Shown: positions 30,813-39,642 of the stretch, piece by piece | How positions within the stretch are numbered: position 1 is the first letter of the stretch | Layout: every line of letters starts with the position of its first letter | NCBI GenBank assembly: GCA_020429495.1 | Contig: JAGQLJ010000002.1 | Coordinates: 1 to 39,642 of the forward strand | Length of the DNA stretch: 39,642 nt | From: Candidatus Dojkabacteria bacterium | Lineage (GTDB): Bacteria > Patescibacteriota > Dojkabacteria > J137 | Direction: 5' to 3' | The notes under the pieces: generated by a model | Told to the model about the DNA's origin: nothing | Seen by the model: only the letters and a program-made list of their open reading frames with translations | The model's database searches: none | Position numbers and translations under genes: made by a program

Positions 30813-33800
30813 TACTCAAAATAATACAAGCAGTGAAGGAAATGTATTTAAAGATATTCAAGATCCTAGAGGAACAGGTGAGGTTATTCCACAAGTAAGA
30901 GTAAGGGTACAAGGTAATACTAGAAGCCTTGTTGATTATCGTGAGAATCCTAATGGAGATGTTTATGATGCAAACGAAATTGATAAAATGGACCTGACTG
31001 CTGAACAAAGAGAGTGGATAGCTAATAGACCTGAACTTAACCCACAATCTAATAATGATAATATACCTGACAATAGAGCCATTCAGCCTACATATAACTC
31101 AGCTCAAAATAATTCAAATAATGAAGATATTATTGAAGGTGAGTGGTATGAAGCAGATGATGATTCTGATATAAATCAGAAAATAGAGCCTAATCAAATA
31201 TCTATTCAGCAAGATGGCTCAACAGTAATCAATGGTGCTCCACCACAAAATCAGAATAATGATAATGTACAACAGGATGATGATGTTATACAAAATGTGA
31301 CTATTGATGATAAAGATTGGAGTAATAGAATAAATAATGCTGGGACAGAAGAAGAGATTAATAATTTAGCTCGTGAATTACAAGGTTTGAACATTGATAA
31401 TAATCAAAGATTAAGGCTTCAAAGGCAAATAAATACTAGAGCTGCTAATCTGTCTAGAATAAATAGAATATCTCAAGCTAATACAGATGAGGATGATAAA
31501 GTAGAACAAGATCGACCGGTTGCTGTACCTGTAGCAAATCTTGATACTAAAGATGATAGTCCAACAGTAACAGCTGATGATTTAGATGACTTAGATACTC
31601 CTGATGATGAAGATATTTTAGATGATATTGATGATGTTCAATTAACAACTATAAGGGAAGCTCTTGTTAGTGTTTATGATCGAACTAGAGAAGGAATAAG
31701 AGAGCGATTAAGAAATAGAAGAGAGGAGCTAAATGTTATTAGGCAAGAATTAATTGATTCTTGGGATGCAAGAACTGAAGATAATACACTTACAAGATTA
31801 GGTGTGGGTATTTTAGGAACAGGAAGAGTTGCACTTGAAAATATTAGGAACTCAAGAACATTGGTAATGAATTTAAGAGAAAAGCTTAGAGGGCCAGAAT
31901 TAACAGATGCTGAAAAAAAAGAAAATGATAGAGCTATAAAAAGGGCATACAAAGTATCAAGAGAAAGTATTCAAAAAGGTATAAGAGGGGAAGACAATAG
32001 TGCTTTTAGAGCAAATCTATTCTATAGATCTACAAGAGGAGTACTTAGAGGTATGCTGCAAACTCAAAGACTTATAAATAGAGTTGAAAATACACAATTA
32101 GGTAGATATATAGCTCAAGCTAGAGTATTAGCAGGTACAAATTCTGATGGTTCTCCTAGATATGAATATACAGCTTTAGGTGACAGCAGACTAAATAGAA
32201 GGCAAAGATTTTGGCTAAATTTTAGAGAACTAACAGGTATTTATAGAGATCAAGATTTTGTAGTCAGAGGAGGGATGAATGTAGCGCAAAAGAAAGAACT
32301 TGCAGATGCAATTGCAAATGCTGGGCTAACTATGAGTGAAGAAATTGCAAGAAAAGGGCGAAGATCTGCAATTAATGCATTTTCAAGTGGTCGGGGAATT
32401 TCGGGCAGATTAAGCAGAACAAATGCAGTAAGAAATGGGATTGCCCTAGGTTTAAGATTAGGGGCATCAACACTTGGTGTTATGGGAATACAACCAGAGT
32501 CACTATATAATCTGACACGTCTAGCAAGTATGACAATTTCTCCATTAGCAACAATTGCTAATAAAAGAAGGGAAATGATTGATAAGTTTGGAACATCAGC
32601 TTGGAAAAGAATGGTTGTTCCAATGACACTTATGTCAGGAATTTCAGGTTACCTTTCTTATCTGGGTCCACTTAGAGAAGCATCTGACAATATTGTAAAC
32701 GATTTATTAGTAAACAGAGCAGGTGGAGTTTTGTTAGATGATGCAAAAAAGCGAACTGCAGAAATGGTTACATCATGGGGGCTTAGATATACAACTAACT
32801 ATATTGCTGGTCCAATACTTGGAACAATGTATGCACTAGTTTATGGTGCAGGAGGTGCGGATCAAGGTCAGGTTGCAGGAAGATGGAAAAGATCAGTTGG
32901 TCTTGGATTAGCATCAGCATCAATTGCTGCTCAAGGTGCATCAATGGCAGGTGCAATTTCATTTGCTTCAGACATTGGATTAGTTAATGCAACAAAAAAC
33001 ATTCTATTTGGAAAACATGTTTCTATAGAAAACTCTCCAGATCCACTTGCAGTATATGAATCTCAAAATTCAGATGGGGCAACAGAGTTACTAGATTCAA
33101 CAAAGGAAATTATTACCTCTTTGGTAGCAGATGGAAATGAAGCAGTAAATTTGCCAAATGGTGATATTGGATATTTGAATGTTGGTGGAGTTCTAGTTCC
33201 ACTAGAGCATCCAAATGTTCCAAAAGGAATTATGAACGATTTGGTAAACAGGCAACCAAATAATATATTTGGTAATCCTGTTGCTAGTGCATCAAGACAG
33301 TTAACAGAAAATGCTGGAATAGCAGGAGATTTATTTAATGGGGTAGATAGAGATCAAGTTGTTGTAAATATAGGTAGCGGCTCTCCTGAATACGTTAGAG
33401 TATCTGGAATAGAACTTGATCCAAATATAAGAGTACCTTGGAATACAGGAGAAAGAACGTTATTAAATGTACCTGATGGAGTTGGAAGCAGTAACTCAAT
33501 GCTTTATTTAGGTCACGATCAAATAGGTTATGGTCTAAATAATGGTGAGGTTAATCTTGTTATGGATCCAGAAAATCCAGCTATACTTAGACAAATTGGA
33601 AATCCAGGAGCTCTTTATTCTGCACCTGAAGTTGAAGCATATATAAATGGAAATACTGTAAATGTTCCTAATCCTATAGGAATTGAAGTATATGGAGAAA
33701 ATGGAGATGTAACCAGAGTACTAAGACATGTAAGCGATGTACCAAACGTTGACGATAGAATATTTGGAGGAGTGGCTACATATCAAGATGCATCTGAATT

Positions 33801-36360
33801 AACTGGAAATGTTTATAATGCAAATGGAGATGTAATTGCCTTTAAAGCTGAAAATATTCGAATTCCGGTAGATGGACAAGAAGTACAACTTGGAGATACA
33901 TATGCAGTTCAAAGTCCAACTGAGGCAAATCAATATTTTGTTGGTGCTACATCTTCAACTAGGATTGGATTAGAAAGAGATCCAAATGGAGAGTTTGTGG
34001 TAAATAAAGTTGTCTTTAATAATCATGAATATTTATATGGTCAATCACCAGATCAAGTTGGAACAACATTCTATTTCTCTGGATCTGCAACAGAAAATCC
34101 TTCTGCAGTAGAATTAATTAGAGATTCTGTGACTGGTAATCTTACCGCTCATGAAGTATTCACAGTTAACCCAACAAACGATCCTAATGTGTTTGAGCTT
34201 CCTTTTGGAGTAGATCCTAACAACTTAACATCGTTACAAACTCAGGCAGGAAGCATTGACCAAATAGATTTCTTTACAACAAATAATGCAGGTAGAATTG
34301 TTGGAATTGGACCTGCTGAAAATGGTATTAGAAGAGTATTTGAAGCAACAGGACATGCACCTGGTTCAACACTAAGGTTAATAGAAAATCAGAGTGTAAT
34401 TGAAAATAATATACATACAATTGCTACAGGAAATTCACAAAATGGTCCTGTTCAATATTTAGTGCCAGCTGATGGTTCTGCTGATCCGGGAGATTTAGTT
34501 TATTCTCTTAACTCAGAAGCACCAACAACACTTGCACCAAATTCAAATCATATTGCGTACTTGATGGGTACAACACAAAATGAAGTGGCTGCAAGCATTG
34601 AATTTGATAATGCTGGGAATATAATTAGCTTTAATGGTACAAATTTGGAGTTAGAAAATGGGGCACCGAATTATGATTTAATAAATACTATTCATAGAGA
34701 TTTTGGAATAGATACAAATAGACCAATTATCTTAGATCGAAGCAATCTAGATGTAACTTATAGACGAATTGGAGATAATTCTGAATTTAATCCATTACCA
34801 GAGCAGCCTTTAACACCAGAAGCAGCTACCTTACTAGAATCACCAGCTGGAGCACCAGTAGCTACTCCAGAAAATAATGGTAATTTACTTGGGGCTGCTC
34901 AAAATGGTCAAGGACAACCAACAACATTACCAGGTCAAGTTAATGGTGCAGCAGTCCCTAGCCGAATAGAAGGAGCAGGAGAAAGAGTTGAAGGTCCATT
35001 TACAGATCAATTGCCAGGAAGATCAGAAACAGGTGGTGAGTTTGTTAATCCACAAAATTCAACTCCTGTTGTAACAACTAGCACCAGAGTTGACCCAAGT
35101 GTATTGGTACAAGGTTTAAGAGATAGAAATTTTGCATATGGAAATAATACAGGAGCACTGTATGTTGCAACAGATGTATATAATCAACTATCAAATGTTC
35201 AGAACGAACAACAGTTTAATGCATTTTTATCTGAGTATGGAATTACTTTAGCAGATGGTCGAGATGCTCAATTTTACTTAGGAAGTACCGAAAACAGATG
35301 GCATTTATCTTTTGATGTTGCAGATGCGGTTGCTACTGCAGATTATAATAGGGTAATTGAAATTAGAGATAGTGCTGATCCACAAGCTTTAACAACTGCA
35401 ATTATGCAAACTTGGAGACAAGGTGTGGAAAAAGGAACCAATAATATTCTTGCAGATAACATTACTCCATACATTACTCCACAAGAAGTTGCAATACAAA
35501 ATGCAGGCAGTGCAAGATTGATTAATGTAAACATTGATAATAAAACAGAAGTAACAGTAAATGCAGCTGCAATACCAGGCGAAAGAGACGAAAGTGCAAT
35601 TTTAGATTTAGTTCAAAGGACTTTTGATGATCTTGTTGATACTAGTCAAACAGTGTTAGATGCTGGTTTAAACTTTATTGGAGGCAGAATAAATGATTTA
35701 GATAGAATTCTTGCAGATGTAACAGGACTTAGAAGAACAGATGAAGGATTATTTGAAGGGCTTATTGAAAGAAATTTAGGTGAAAATACTGCAGCAGGGC
35801 AAGAGCTAAGAAGATTAGTTAATCCAATTGGGCGAGATATTAATATCCATCCAGAAAGATGGACGCTGGGTACAATAGCTTTATTAGGACTGTCTAACTG
35901 GGGTCCTGGGCAAATAATCAGAATGCCAACAAACTTCGCATTTGGTAAGTTGGGTCTAGATATGCCTTTAGCCAAAACTCCACATGCAGGTTGGAGATCA
36001 CCTGGAAAATATTTACTTCCACAAAGTAGAAGGGCAGAACTTGAAGTGGTAAGAATAGAGAGAAATCTTAAACAACTCGAAAGAGAGTTAGATAGAATAG
36101 ACTTATTAAAAGTTAAGAAAGGGTATGGCACACCGGGTGCAGCCATACCTCCAGGAGCTCCAGCAGCAGCATTAACTTTTCAAACTAATCAAACAGATAG
36201 GGTAAATAGGATAAAGGATAGAATAGATAAATATGAGACAAAATATGGAATAGATAAAGTTAAAGTAAAAAGAAAGTTTATGCAAGATAATTTAAATACA
36301 AGATTGGCTAAGGCTAAATCTGATCTAACACCATTAGCAGCTAGAATTTCATTAATATAA
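30805..36360 (+). CDS. Unknown 1851-aa membrane protein, core of the envelope operon
   Basis: I do not recognise the family. Residues 1-290 are Asn/Asp/Gln-rich and probably disordered, with a strongly acidic patch (DDLDDLDTPDDEDILDDID) near 255-275. Residues 290-540 are basic and helical, with many Arg (RTREGIRERLRNRREEL). Four or five hydrophobic segments lie between about 543 and 725 (LGLRLGASTLGVMGI, VPMTLMSGISGYLSYLGP, YIAGPILGTMYALVYGAG, ASIAAQGASMAGAIS). Residues 740-1320 look beta-rich and repetitive in style, with many Asn-Gly and Asp-Pro turns. Residues 1330-1470 form a Pro/Gly/Gln linker. One further hydrophobic stretch (about 1690) and a basic C-terminal coiled coil (1745-1851) finish it. 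There is no signal peptide, so the N-terminus is probably cytoplasmic. Confidence 0.85.
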   Translation: MSDTQNNTSSEGNVFKDIQDPRGTGEVIPQVRVRVQGNTRSLVDYRENPNGDVYDANEIDKMDLTAEQREWIANRPELNPQSNNDNIPDNRAIQPTYNSAQNNSNNEDIIEGEWYEADDDSDINQKIEPNQISIQQDGSTVINGAPPQNQNNDNVQQDDDVIQNVTIDDKDWSNRINNAGTEEEINNLARELQGLNIDNNQRLRLQRQINTRAANLSRINRISQANTDEDDKVEQDRPVAVPVANLDTKDDSPTVTADDLDDLDTPDDEDILDDIDDVQLTTIREALVSVYDRTREGIRERLRNRREELNVIRQELIDSWDARTEDNTLTRLGVGILGTGRVALENIRNSRTLVMNLREKLRGPELTDAEKKENDRAIKRAYKVSRESIQKGIRGEDNSAFRANLFYRSTRGVLRGMLQTQRLINRVENTQLGRYIAQARVLAGTNSDGSPRYEYTALGDSRLNRRQRFWLNFRELTGIYRDQDFVVRGGMNVAQKKELADAIANAGLTMSEEIARKGRRSAINAFSSGRGISGRLSRTNAVRNGIALGLRLGASTLGVMGIQPESLYNLTRLASMTISPLATIANKRREMIDKFGTSAWKRMVVPMTLMSGISGYLSYLGPLREASDNIVNDLLVNRAGGVLLDDAKKRTAEMVTSWGLRYTTNYIAGPILGTMYALVYGAGGADQGQVAGRWKRSVGLGLASASIAAQGASMAGAISFASDIGLVNATKNILFGKHVSIENSPDPLAVYESQNSDGATELLDSTKEIITSLVADGNEAVNLPNGDIGYLNVGGVLVPLEHPNVPKGIMNDLVNRQPNNIFGNPVASASRQLTENAGIAGDLFNGVDRDQVVVNIGSGSPEYVRVSGIELDPNIRVPWNTGERTLLNVPDGVGSSNSMLYLGHDQIGYGLNNGEVNLVMDPENPAILRQIGNPGALYSAPEVEAYINGNTVNVPNPIGIEVYGENGDVTRVLRHVSDVPNVDDRIFGGVATYQDASELTGNVYNANGDVIAFKAENIRIPVDGQEVQLGDTYAVQSPTEANQYFVGATSSTRIGLERDPNGEFVVNKVVFNNHEYLYGQSPDQVGTTFYFSGSATENPSAVELIRDSVTGNLTAHEVFTVNPTNDPNVFELPFGVDPNNLTSLQTQAGSIDQIDFFTTNNAGRIVGIGPAENGIRRVFEATGHAPGSTLRLIENQSVIENNIHTIATGNSQNGPVQYLVPADGSADPGDLVYSLNSEAPTTLAPNSNHIAYLMGTTQNEVAASIEFDNAGNIISFNGTNLELENGAPNYDLINTIHRDFGIDTNRPIILDRSNLDVTYRRIGDNSEFNPLPEQPLTPEAATLLESPAGAPVATPENNGNLLGAAQNGQGQPTTLPGQVNGAAVPSRIEGAGERVEGPFTDQLPGRSETGGEFVNPQNSTPVVTTSTRVDPSVLVQGLRDRNFAYGNNTGALYVATDVYNQLSNVQNEQQFNAFLSEYGITLADGRDAQFYLGSTENRWHLSFDVADAVATADYNRVIEIRDSADPQALTTAIMQTWRQGVEKGTNNILADNITPYITPQEVAIQNAGSARLINVNIDNKTEVTVNAAAIPGERDESAILDLVQRTFDDLVDTSQTVLDAGLNFIGGRINDLDRILADVTGLRRTDEGLFEGLIERNLGENTAAGQELRRLVNPIGRDINIHPERWTLGTIALLGLSNWGPGQIIRMPTNFAFGKLGLDMPLAKTPHAGWRSPGKYLLPQSRRAELEVVRIERNLKQLERELDRIDLLKVKKGYGTPGAAIPPGAPAAALTFQTNQTDRVNRIKDRIDKYETKYGIDKVKVKRKFMQDNLNTRLAKAKSDLTPLAARISLI

Positions 36361-36361
36361 T

Positions 36362-37105
36362 ATGTACAGAATAAAATTAGCAACAACATCACCAGATATA
36401 GTTACATTTCTATTTAGAGATTTTGTTAACTATCAAACAGAAGAACCTGTAGAGGGTATTCAAGCTTTAACCGTGCATTCAATTTTTGAAGCAACAGAAA
36501 TGCCAATTATTCTAAAACAAAAAGAAAGTGATGCTTCTTACGCGTTTTTCTTTCTACCATTGTTAGAAGAGTTAGTTGGGTTGCCAGTAGAAGTTGAAGA
36601 TAATATCTTCTATATAAAATATGGCGATAACAGAGTAGGCGTTTTAGAGCAAACAATGGACGAGCTAGTAGAGATTATTGAAGAATATATTGAAGAACTA
36701 CCACCAATTAAACCCCAGCCATTCTTCCATCCACTTTCAAAGCTTGAATTTAATGTTGGGGAACATGTTTTAATCTTTGGAAATGATGATTTTAAAATCT
36801 ATAGATCAAGATCAGTTTTACCAACATATACATTAATCACTGAAAATACTGCACAAGATCCAGATTTTAACGGACAAAAATTTGTTGTACCTTTAGAATT
36901 ATTGGGTGAAGATTTATATGCATTTGTTGGAAGTGGATTTAGGGCACCAATTGAGCAATATGTTGGAGATTTAGAAAATAATTTCTCGGAAAATATGTAT
37001 ACTGAATTAATAGAAAAAATTAAATCATTTAATAATTTAACTGACGATAGCAAAGCAGAATTTAATATAGTGTTAGAAGAAGAATCTAATGAGGAAAATA
37101 GCTAA
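36362..37105 (+). CDS. Unknown 247-aa acidic protein of the envelope operon
   Basis: I do not recognise this protein. It has no signal peptide or membrane helix and looks like a soluble alpha/beta protein with an acidic C-terminus ending EEESNEENS. Visible stretches include YAFFFLPLLEELVGLPVEVEDN (about 61-82) and a Pro-rich turn ELPPIKPQPFFHP near 115-127. It begins one base after the stop of the 1851-aa gene and overlaps the next gene by 17 bp, so it belongs to the same transcript. A cytoplasmic accessory role for the membrane proteins around it is inferred from position only. Confidence 0.78.
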   Translation: MYRIKLATTSPDIVTFLFRDFVNYQTEEPVEGIQALTVHSIFEATEMPIILKQKESDASYAFFFLPLLEELVGLPVEVEDNIFYIKYGDNRVGVLEQTMDELVEIIEEYIEELPPIKPQPFFHPLSKLEFNVGEHVLIFGNDDFKIYRSRSVLPTYTLITENTAQDPDFNGQKFVVPLELLGEDLYAFVGSGFRAPIEQYVGDLENNFSENMYTELIEKIKSFNNLTDDSKAEFNIVLEEESNEENS

Positions 37106-37895
37106 ATCAACAGTTATCATGCTTTTTGTTTTTGCAATTACTAGTGTTTTTGTTTCACCTGTAAAAGCAATTCAGCTTGATGGAGAGACACAGCTAGATT
37201 TAGGAGATACAACAGCAGTGGAGATTCTAGCTAATCCAACAATGACAGATGCTACAACAGCACAAATCTCTTTGGGTCTAGAAGATAAATTAAAAGTAGT
37301 AGAGTATGTTCCACCACTAAATCCAACCTGGTCTCCTGAAATTGGAACTTGTGAAAATGGAGCTTTGTTTGAATCCAATACTGTATGTGTAGATTTAATA
37401 AAATTAGATGGAACAATAGAAATTGGAGAAAGCCTTGGAATTTTTGTTGTTCAAGGAGCAATGCCTGGGGAAGGTAATATATTTGGGTTTAGTGATAATG
37501 GGTATAAAAATGCAAATGGAGATTTTGAAGCACAATCTGGATTACTATATAAAATAGTAGTAAGTGGAGATGAAACATTGCCAACAACTAGTGGTCAACC
37601 TCCAGCTACAGATAATCCTTATATCCCCACAACTACAAGTATTCCTGAAACAGCACTTTTTATTAAAGATAATACAATGTTTAAGGCATTTATAAGCTTT
37701 ATGATGGCAGCAACTCTTGCATTATTTGCAATTCTTATGCAATATGTAGATAGGAAAAATATTATGCTAGCTTTTAATGGATATAAAGAAAACATTCAAG
37801 ATTTCTTTGCAGCATTAAAAGAAGAAGAACAAGAGTATAAAAAAGAACAGTACGCTAGTAAGGTATTAAAATCTAAACAATATAAAAATGAGTGA
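37089..37895 (+). CDS. Secreted single-span membrane protein with cohesin-like outer domain
   Basis: The 268-aa protein has a signal peptide (about 1-28, ending VKA), and an outer beta-rich domain (30-165) whose strand order (LDLGDTTAVEI, LKVVEYVPP, LGIFVVQGAM) faintly resembles cohesin-type beta-sandwiches. A Thr/Pro linker follows (about 170-195), then a transmembrane helix (about 203-222) and a charged cytoplasmic coiled-coil tail (KEEEQEYKKEQYASK). Two Cys residues (GTCENG and NTVCVDL) could form a disulfide. The cohesin resemblance is weak. It overlaps both neighbours, by 17 bp and 8 bp. Confidence 0.75.
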   Translation: MRKIAKSTVIMLFVFAITSVFVSPVKAIQLDGETQLDLGDTTAVEILANPTMTDATTAQISLGLEDKLKVVEYVPPLNPTWSPEIGTCENGALFESNTVCVDLIKLDGTIEIGESLGIFVVQGAMPGEGNIFGFSDNGYKNANGDFEAQSGLLYKIVVSGDETLPTTSGQPPATDNPYIPTTTSIPETALFIKDNTMFKAFISFMMAATLALFAILMQYVDRKNIMLAFNGYKENIQDFFAALKEEEQEYKKEQYASKVLKSKQYKNE

Positions 37896-38631
37896 TAAAA
37901 AATTAACACCAATAATGTATATAGTAGTAACGTTCATTGCAATACTAGGATTTTTAATCCTTCTTGTTGTTGATTCTGGAAATAATACTAACAATAATAA
38001 TGGCGATGTATCTGTAACAGGATTTGGTGAAGAAGCTACAAGAGAATTATTTCCAGCTATTGCACAAGCATTTTTAAACACCGACTGTGATGCTCTATTC
38101 CACGAAGGATATTTAAACGATTCCAGATTTACAAATTTAAGCACATCTGGATTTAGTTTATCTTCAGAAAAAATATCACCTGTTGATAATAGACCTCTTC
38201 AATGTTTTTATGATTTAGGAAATGGGAAAGCATTTACTGTAAAAGTAAATACATATAGCTCTAATTCTATTATCGATGCAACCAGATCAGATTTATTTAC
38301 AAGAGTAAATGCAGAATATATAGATAATTTAATTGATCAAGATAGAATAGGAATTTTAGATTATTCTTTTGGAACTGATGTGGCAGACAGCACACAGTGT
38401 GTTTCAACTGTATTTCATCCTCTTAACGATTTTGAATCAATAAGCATAGAATATTTTGGGTTTGATTGTGAACAAAGCTATGACTTAAACCGTGAAGTAG
38501 TTGCTGCAATTGGAAACTATATTGTATTTATGGTTGAAGATGTATATGTGGCAAATGGAACCTCAACTGAGGCATTGTTAGATAAGTGGGGCTACGATGA
38601 ATACATAACTAATTTGGAATTTTACAGATAA
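37888..38631 (+). CDS. Membrane-anchored protein of the envelope operon
   Basis: I do not recognise this 247-aa protein. A single N-terminal signal-anchor helix (about 8-28) follows a short Lys-containing cytoplasmic end, then an Asn-rich linker. The outer domain (45-247) has four well-spaced Cys residues (NTDCDALF, LQCFYDLG, TQCVSTVF, FDCEQSYD), suggesting two disulfides in a compact alpha/beta fold. It overlaps the previous gene by 8 bp, and the next gene starts 4 bp after its stop. Confidence 0.75.
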   Translation: MSDKKLTPIMYIVVTFIAILGFLILLVVDSGNNTNNNNGDVSVTGFGEEATRELFPAIAQAFLNTDCDALFHEGYLNDSRFTNLSTSGFSLSSEKISPVDNRPLQCFYDLGNGKAFTVKVNTYSSNSIIDATRSDLFTRVNAEYIDNLIDQDRIGILDYSFGTDVADSTQCVSTVFHPLNDFESISIEYFGFDCEQSYDLNREVVAAIGNYIVFMVEDVYVANGTSTEALLDKWGYDEYITNLEFYR

Positions 38632-38635
38632 TCAA

Positions 38636-39642
38636 ATGAATAAAAAAACTTCATTAATATTTTTTGGACTATTATTTGTAGCAGTTTTTTCATTATTGTT
38701 AATTTCTGCTTTGTTTAAAAATAGTAGAACTGAAAATGTAAATGAATCAACTGGAGATACTCAAGGAGCATATACACAGTCTGATGAAGGATATATTCAA
38801 TACATTACTACTCAAACACGAAAAACAGTTCCAGCAAATGCACCTGAACAAAAAGATGAGCCTAGTGTTGAGAGAAACGGAGCTGACGAACCAGTTATTG
38901 ATGTAGTTGTTGAGGAAGATGATAACAAACAAACAATAAATTTTGTGAGTGATACAAGTAATCCATTCAATTATACGGATGTTTCAGTATCTGTAAGTTA
39001 TTGTCCACAAGATTCTTGTCCCGACGGTACAGTAATACCTGAAGATAATAATCCTGTTCATAACACATGTGTAGATAGATTAGCTCAAGCTTGTATAGGA
39101 CATGAAGGAACAAACACAACAGGAGGATCAACAGGTGGAGCATGCAGTAGCGCATATCCAACTTCTAAAGGATGCTTTGGAGCAGCTCCAGGTACACCAG
39201 TGGGATTAGCTGGTGGTGGAGAGTGTGTTTGCACAATCACGACAGGTAATTTATGTTCTTGTGTAACAACCAAAGAGCCAGAAACATCTACAACACTACC
39301 AGGAGATCAAAATGGATTTAATTTTGATGAGACAATATCGGGCAATGATTTTGACGCAAACTATTCTGCTACATCAAGATGGAACTATACAACCTCTAGA
39401 GGATGTATTTCAGATGTTGAACTAGGAACTACTCCAGGTTCTGGAAAATATGCAACCTATTCTGAATGTCATAGTGCAAATTTAAAATACAATCTTTCAA
39501 ATGGAATTTGTATTGGAAGCTTAACAGGTACTTATTCAACATATCAAGAATGTAAAAATGCTTTAGTTGTTCAACAAGATCAAAATTCAGGAGATAAATG
39601 TACTTATCCGGATCAATGTATAAATTATAAAAGGTGTACAAC
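38636..39642 (+). CDS. Membrane-anchored Cys-rich protein, 3' end beyond the window
   Basis: The frame opens with ATG at 38636 and stays open for 335 codons to the window edge. Residues 6-27 form a signal-anchor helix (SLIFFGLLFVAVFSLLLISAL). The outer part is Thr/Asn/Glu-rich, then Cys-rich from about residue 122. Near the end are two copies of a short module (GKYATYSEC and GTYSTYQEC), each preceded by a Cys pair partner, matching the Cys modules in the genes at 22315 and 23672. It is the last visible gene of the operon that starts at 30390; the complete protein and any following genes are not seen. Confidence 0.8.
   Translation, partial: MNKKTSLIFFGLLFVAVFSLLLISALFKNSRTENVNESTGDTQGAYTQSDEGYIQYITTQTRKTVPANAPEQKDEPSVERNGADEPVIDVVVEEDDNKQTINFVSDTSNPFNYTDVSVSVSYCPQDSCPDGTVIPEDNNPVHNTCVDRLAQACIGHEGTNTTGGSTGGACSSAYPTSKGCFGAAPGTPVGLAGGGECVCTITTGNLCSCVTTKEPETSTTLPGDQNGFNFDETISGNDFDANYSATSRWNYTTSRGCISDVELGTTPGSGKYATYSECHSANLKYNLSNGICIGSLTGTYSTYQECKNALVVQQDQNSGDKCTYPDQCINYKRCT

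Overview
The window is low-GC bacterial DNA with short intergenic gaps, ordinary TGA stops, many AT-rich promoters placed directly on start codons, and a gene set dominated by envelope, surface and small-metabolism proteins. A PrgI-family conjugation-type membrane protein, giant Asn/Thr-rich surface proteins with DUF11 repeats, a DUF1653 gene, a tRNA without encoded CCA and the lack of any broad biosynthetic pathway all fit a Patescibacteria (CPR) genome. Dojkabacteria or Katanobacteria-like lineages are the first guess, but no ribosomal marker is present to settle this.

Layout. 1-2898: a divergent S-adenosylmethionine-related group: the 5' part of an AdoMet decarboxylase (speH/speD, minus), then an unknown 487-aa gene and an NNMT/PNMT-type methyltransferase (plus). 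2953-5601: an orphan hybrid histidine kinase with a multi-pass sensor. 5608-11960: a two-gene minus-strand unit bracketed by near-identical 23-bp palindromic repeats. It encodes a 1863-aa secreted cell-wall hydrolase with both an M23 peptidase and a CHAP domain, plus a 219-aa membrane-anchored partner. 11893-12367: a repeat-rich gap. 12368-17960: class II photolyase, an unknown 276-aa gene, a UbiA-type prenyltransferase, a small coiled-coil protein, RecX, a PrgI fusion and a DUF1653 protein. 17961-18324: tRNA-Leu(UAA) with its terminator and an apparent tRNA 3'-end remnant interrupted by a hairpin element. 18325-22064: a Fic-like protein, a PgeF/YfiH-family protein and the CCA-adding enzyme.

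22315-28252: surface proteins: two tandem, membrane-anchored, Cys-rich/DUF11 proteins with related C-terminal anchors, and a lamin-tail-domain protein. 28276-29598: sufB alone. 29825-30313: a YgjP-type metallopeptidase. 30390 to the window end: one tightly overlapping plus-strand operon of at least six genes, built around an 1851-aa protein, with several membrane-anchored or secreted partners. I do not recognise this operon as a known system.

Two themes connect the window. First, most of the exported proteins look like cell-surface machinery (wall hydrolase, Cys-rich stalk proteins, envelope operon, PrgI), which suits an organism that lives attached to other cells; that lifestyle is inference. 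Second, at least nine genes have a -10 box ending 5-8 nt before the start codon, so many transcripts here are probably leaderless. Two families of short dispersed repeats with fixed arms and variable inner hairpins sit in the few real intergenic gaps.
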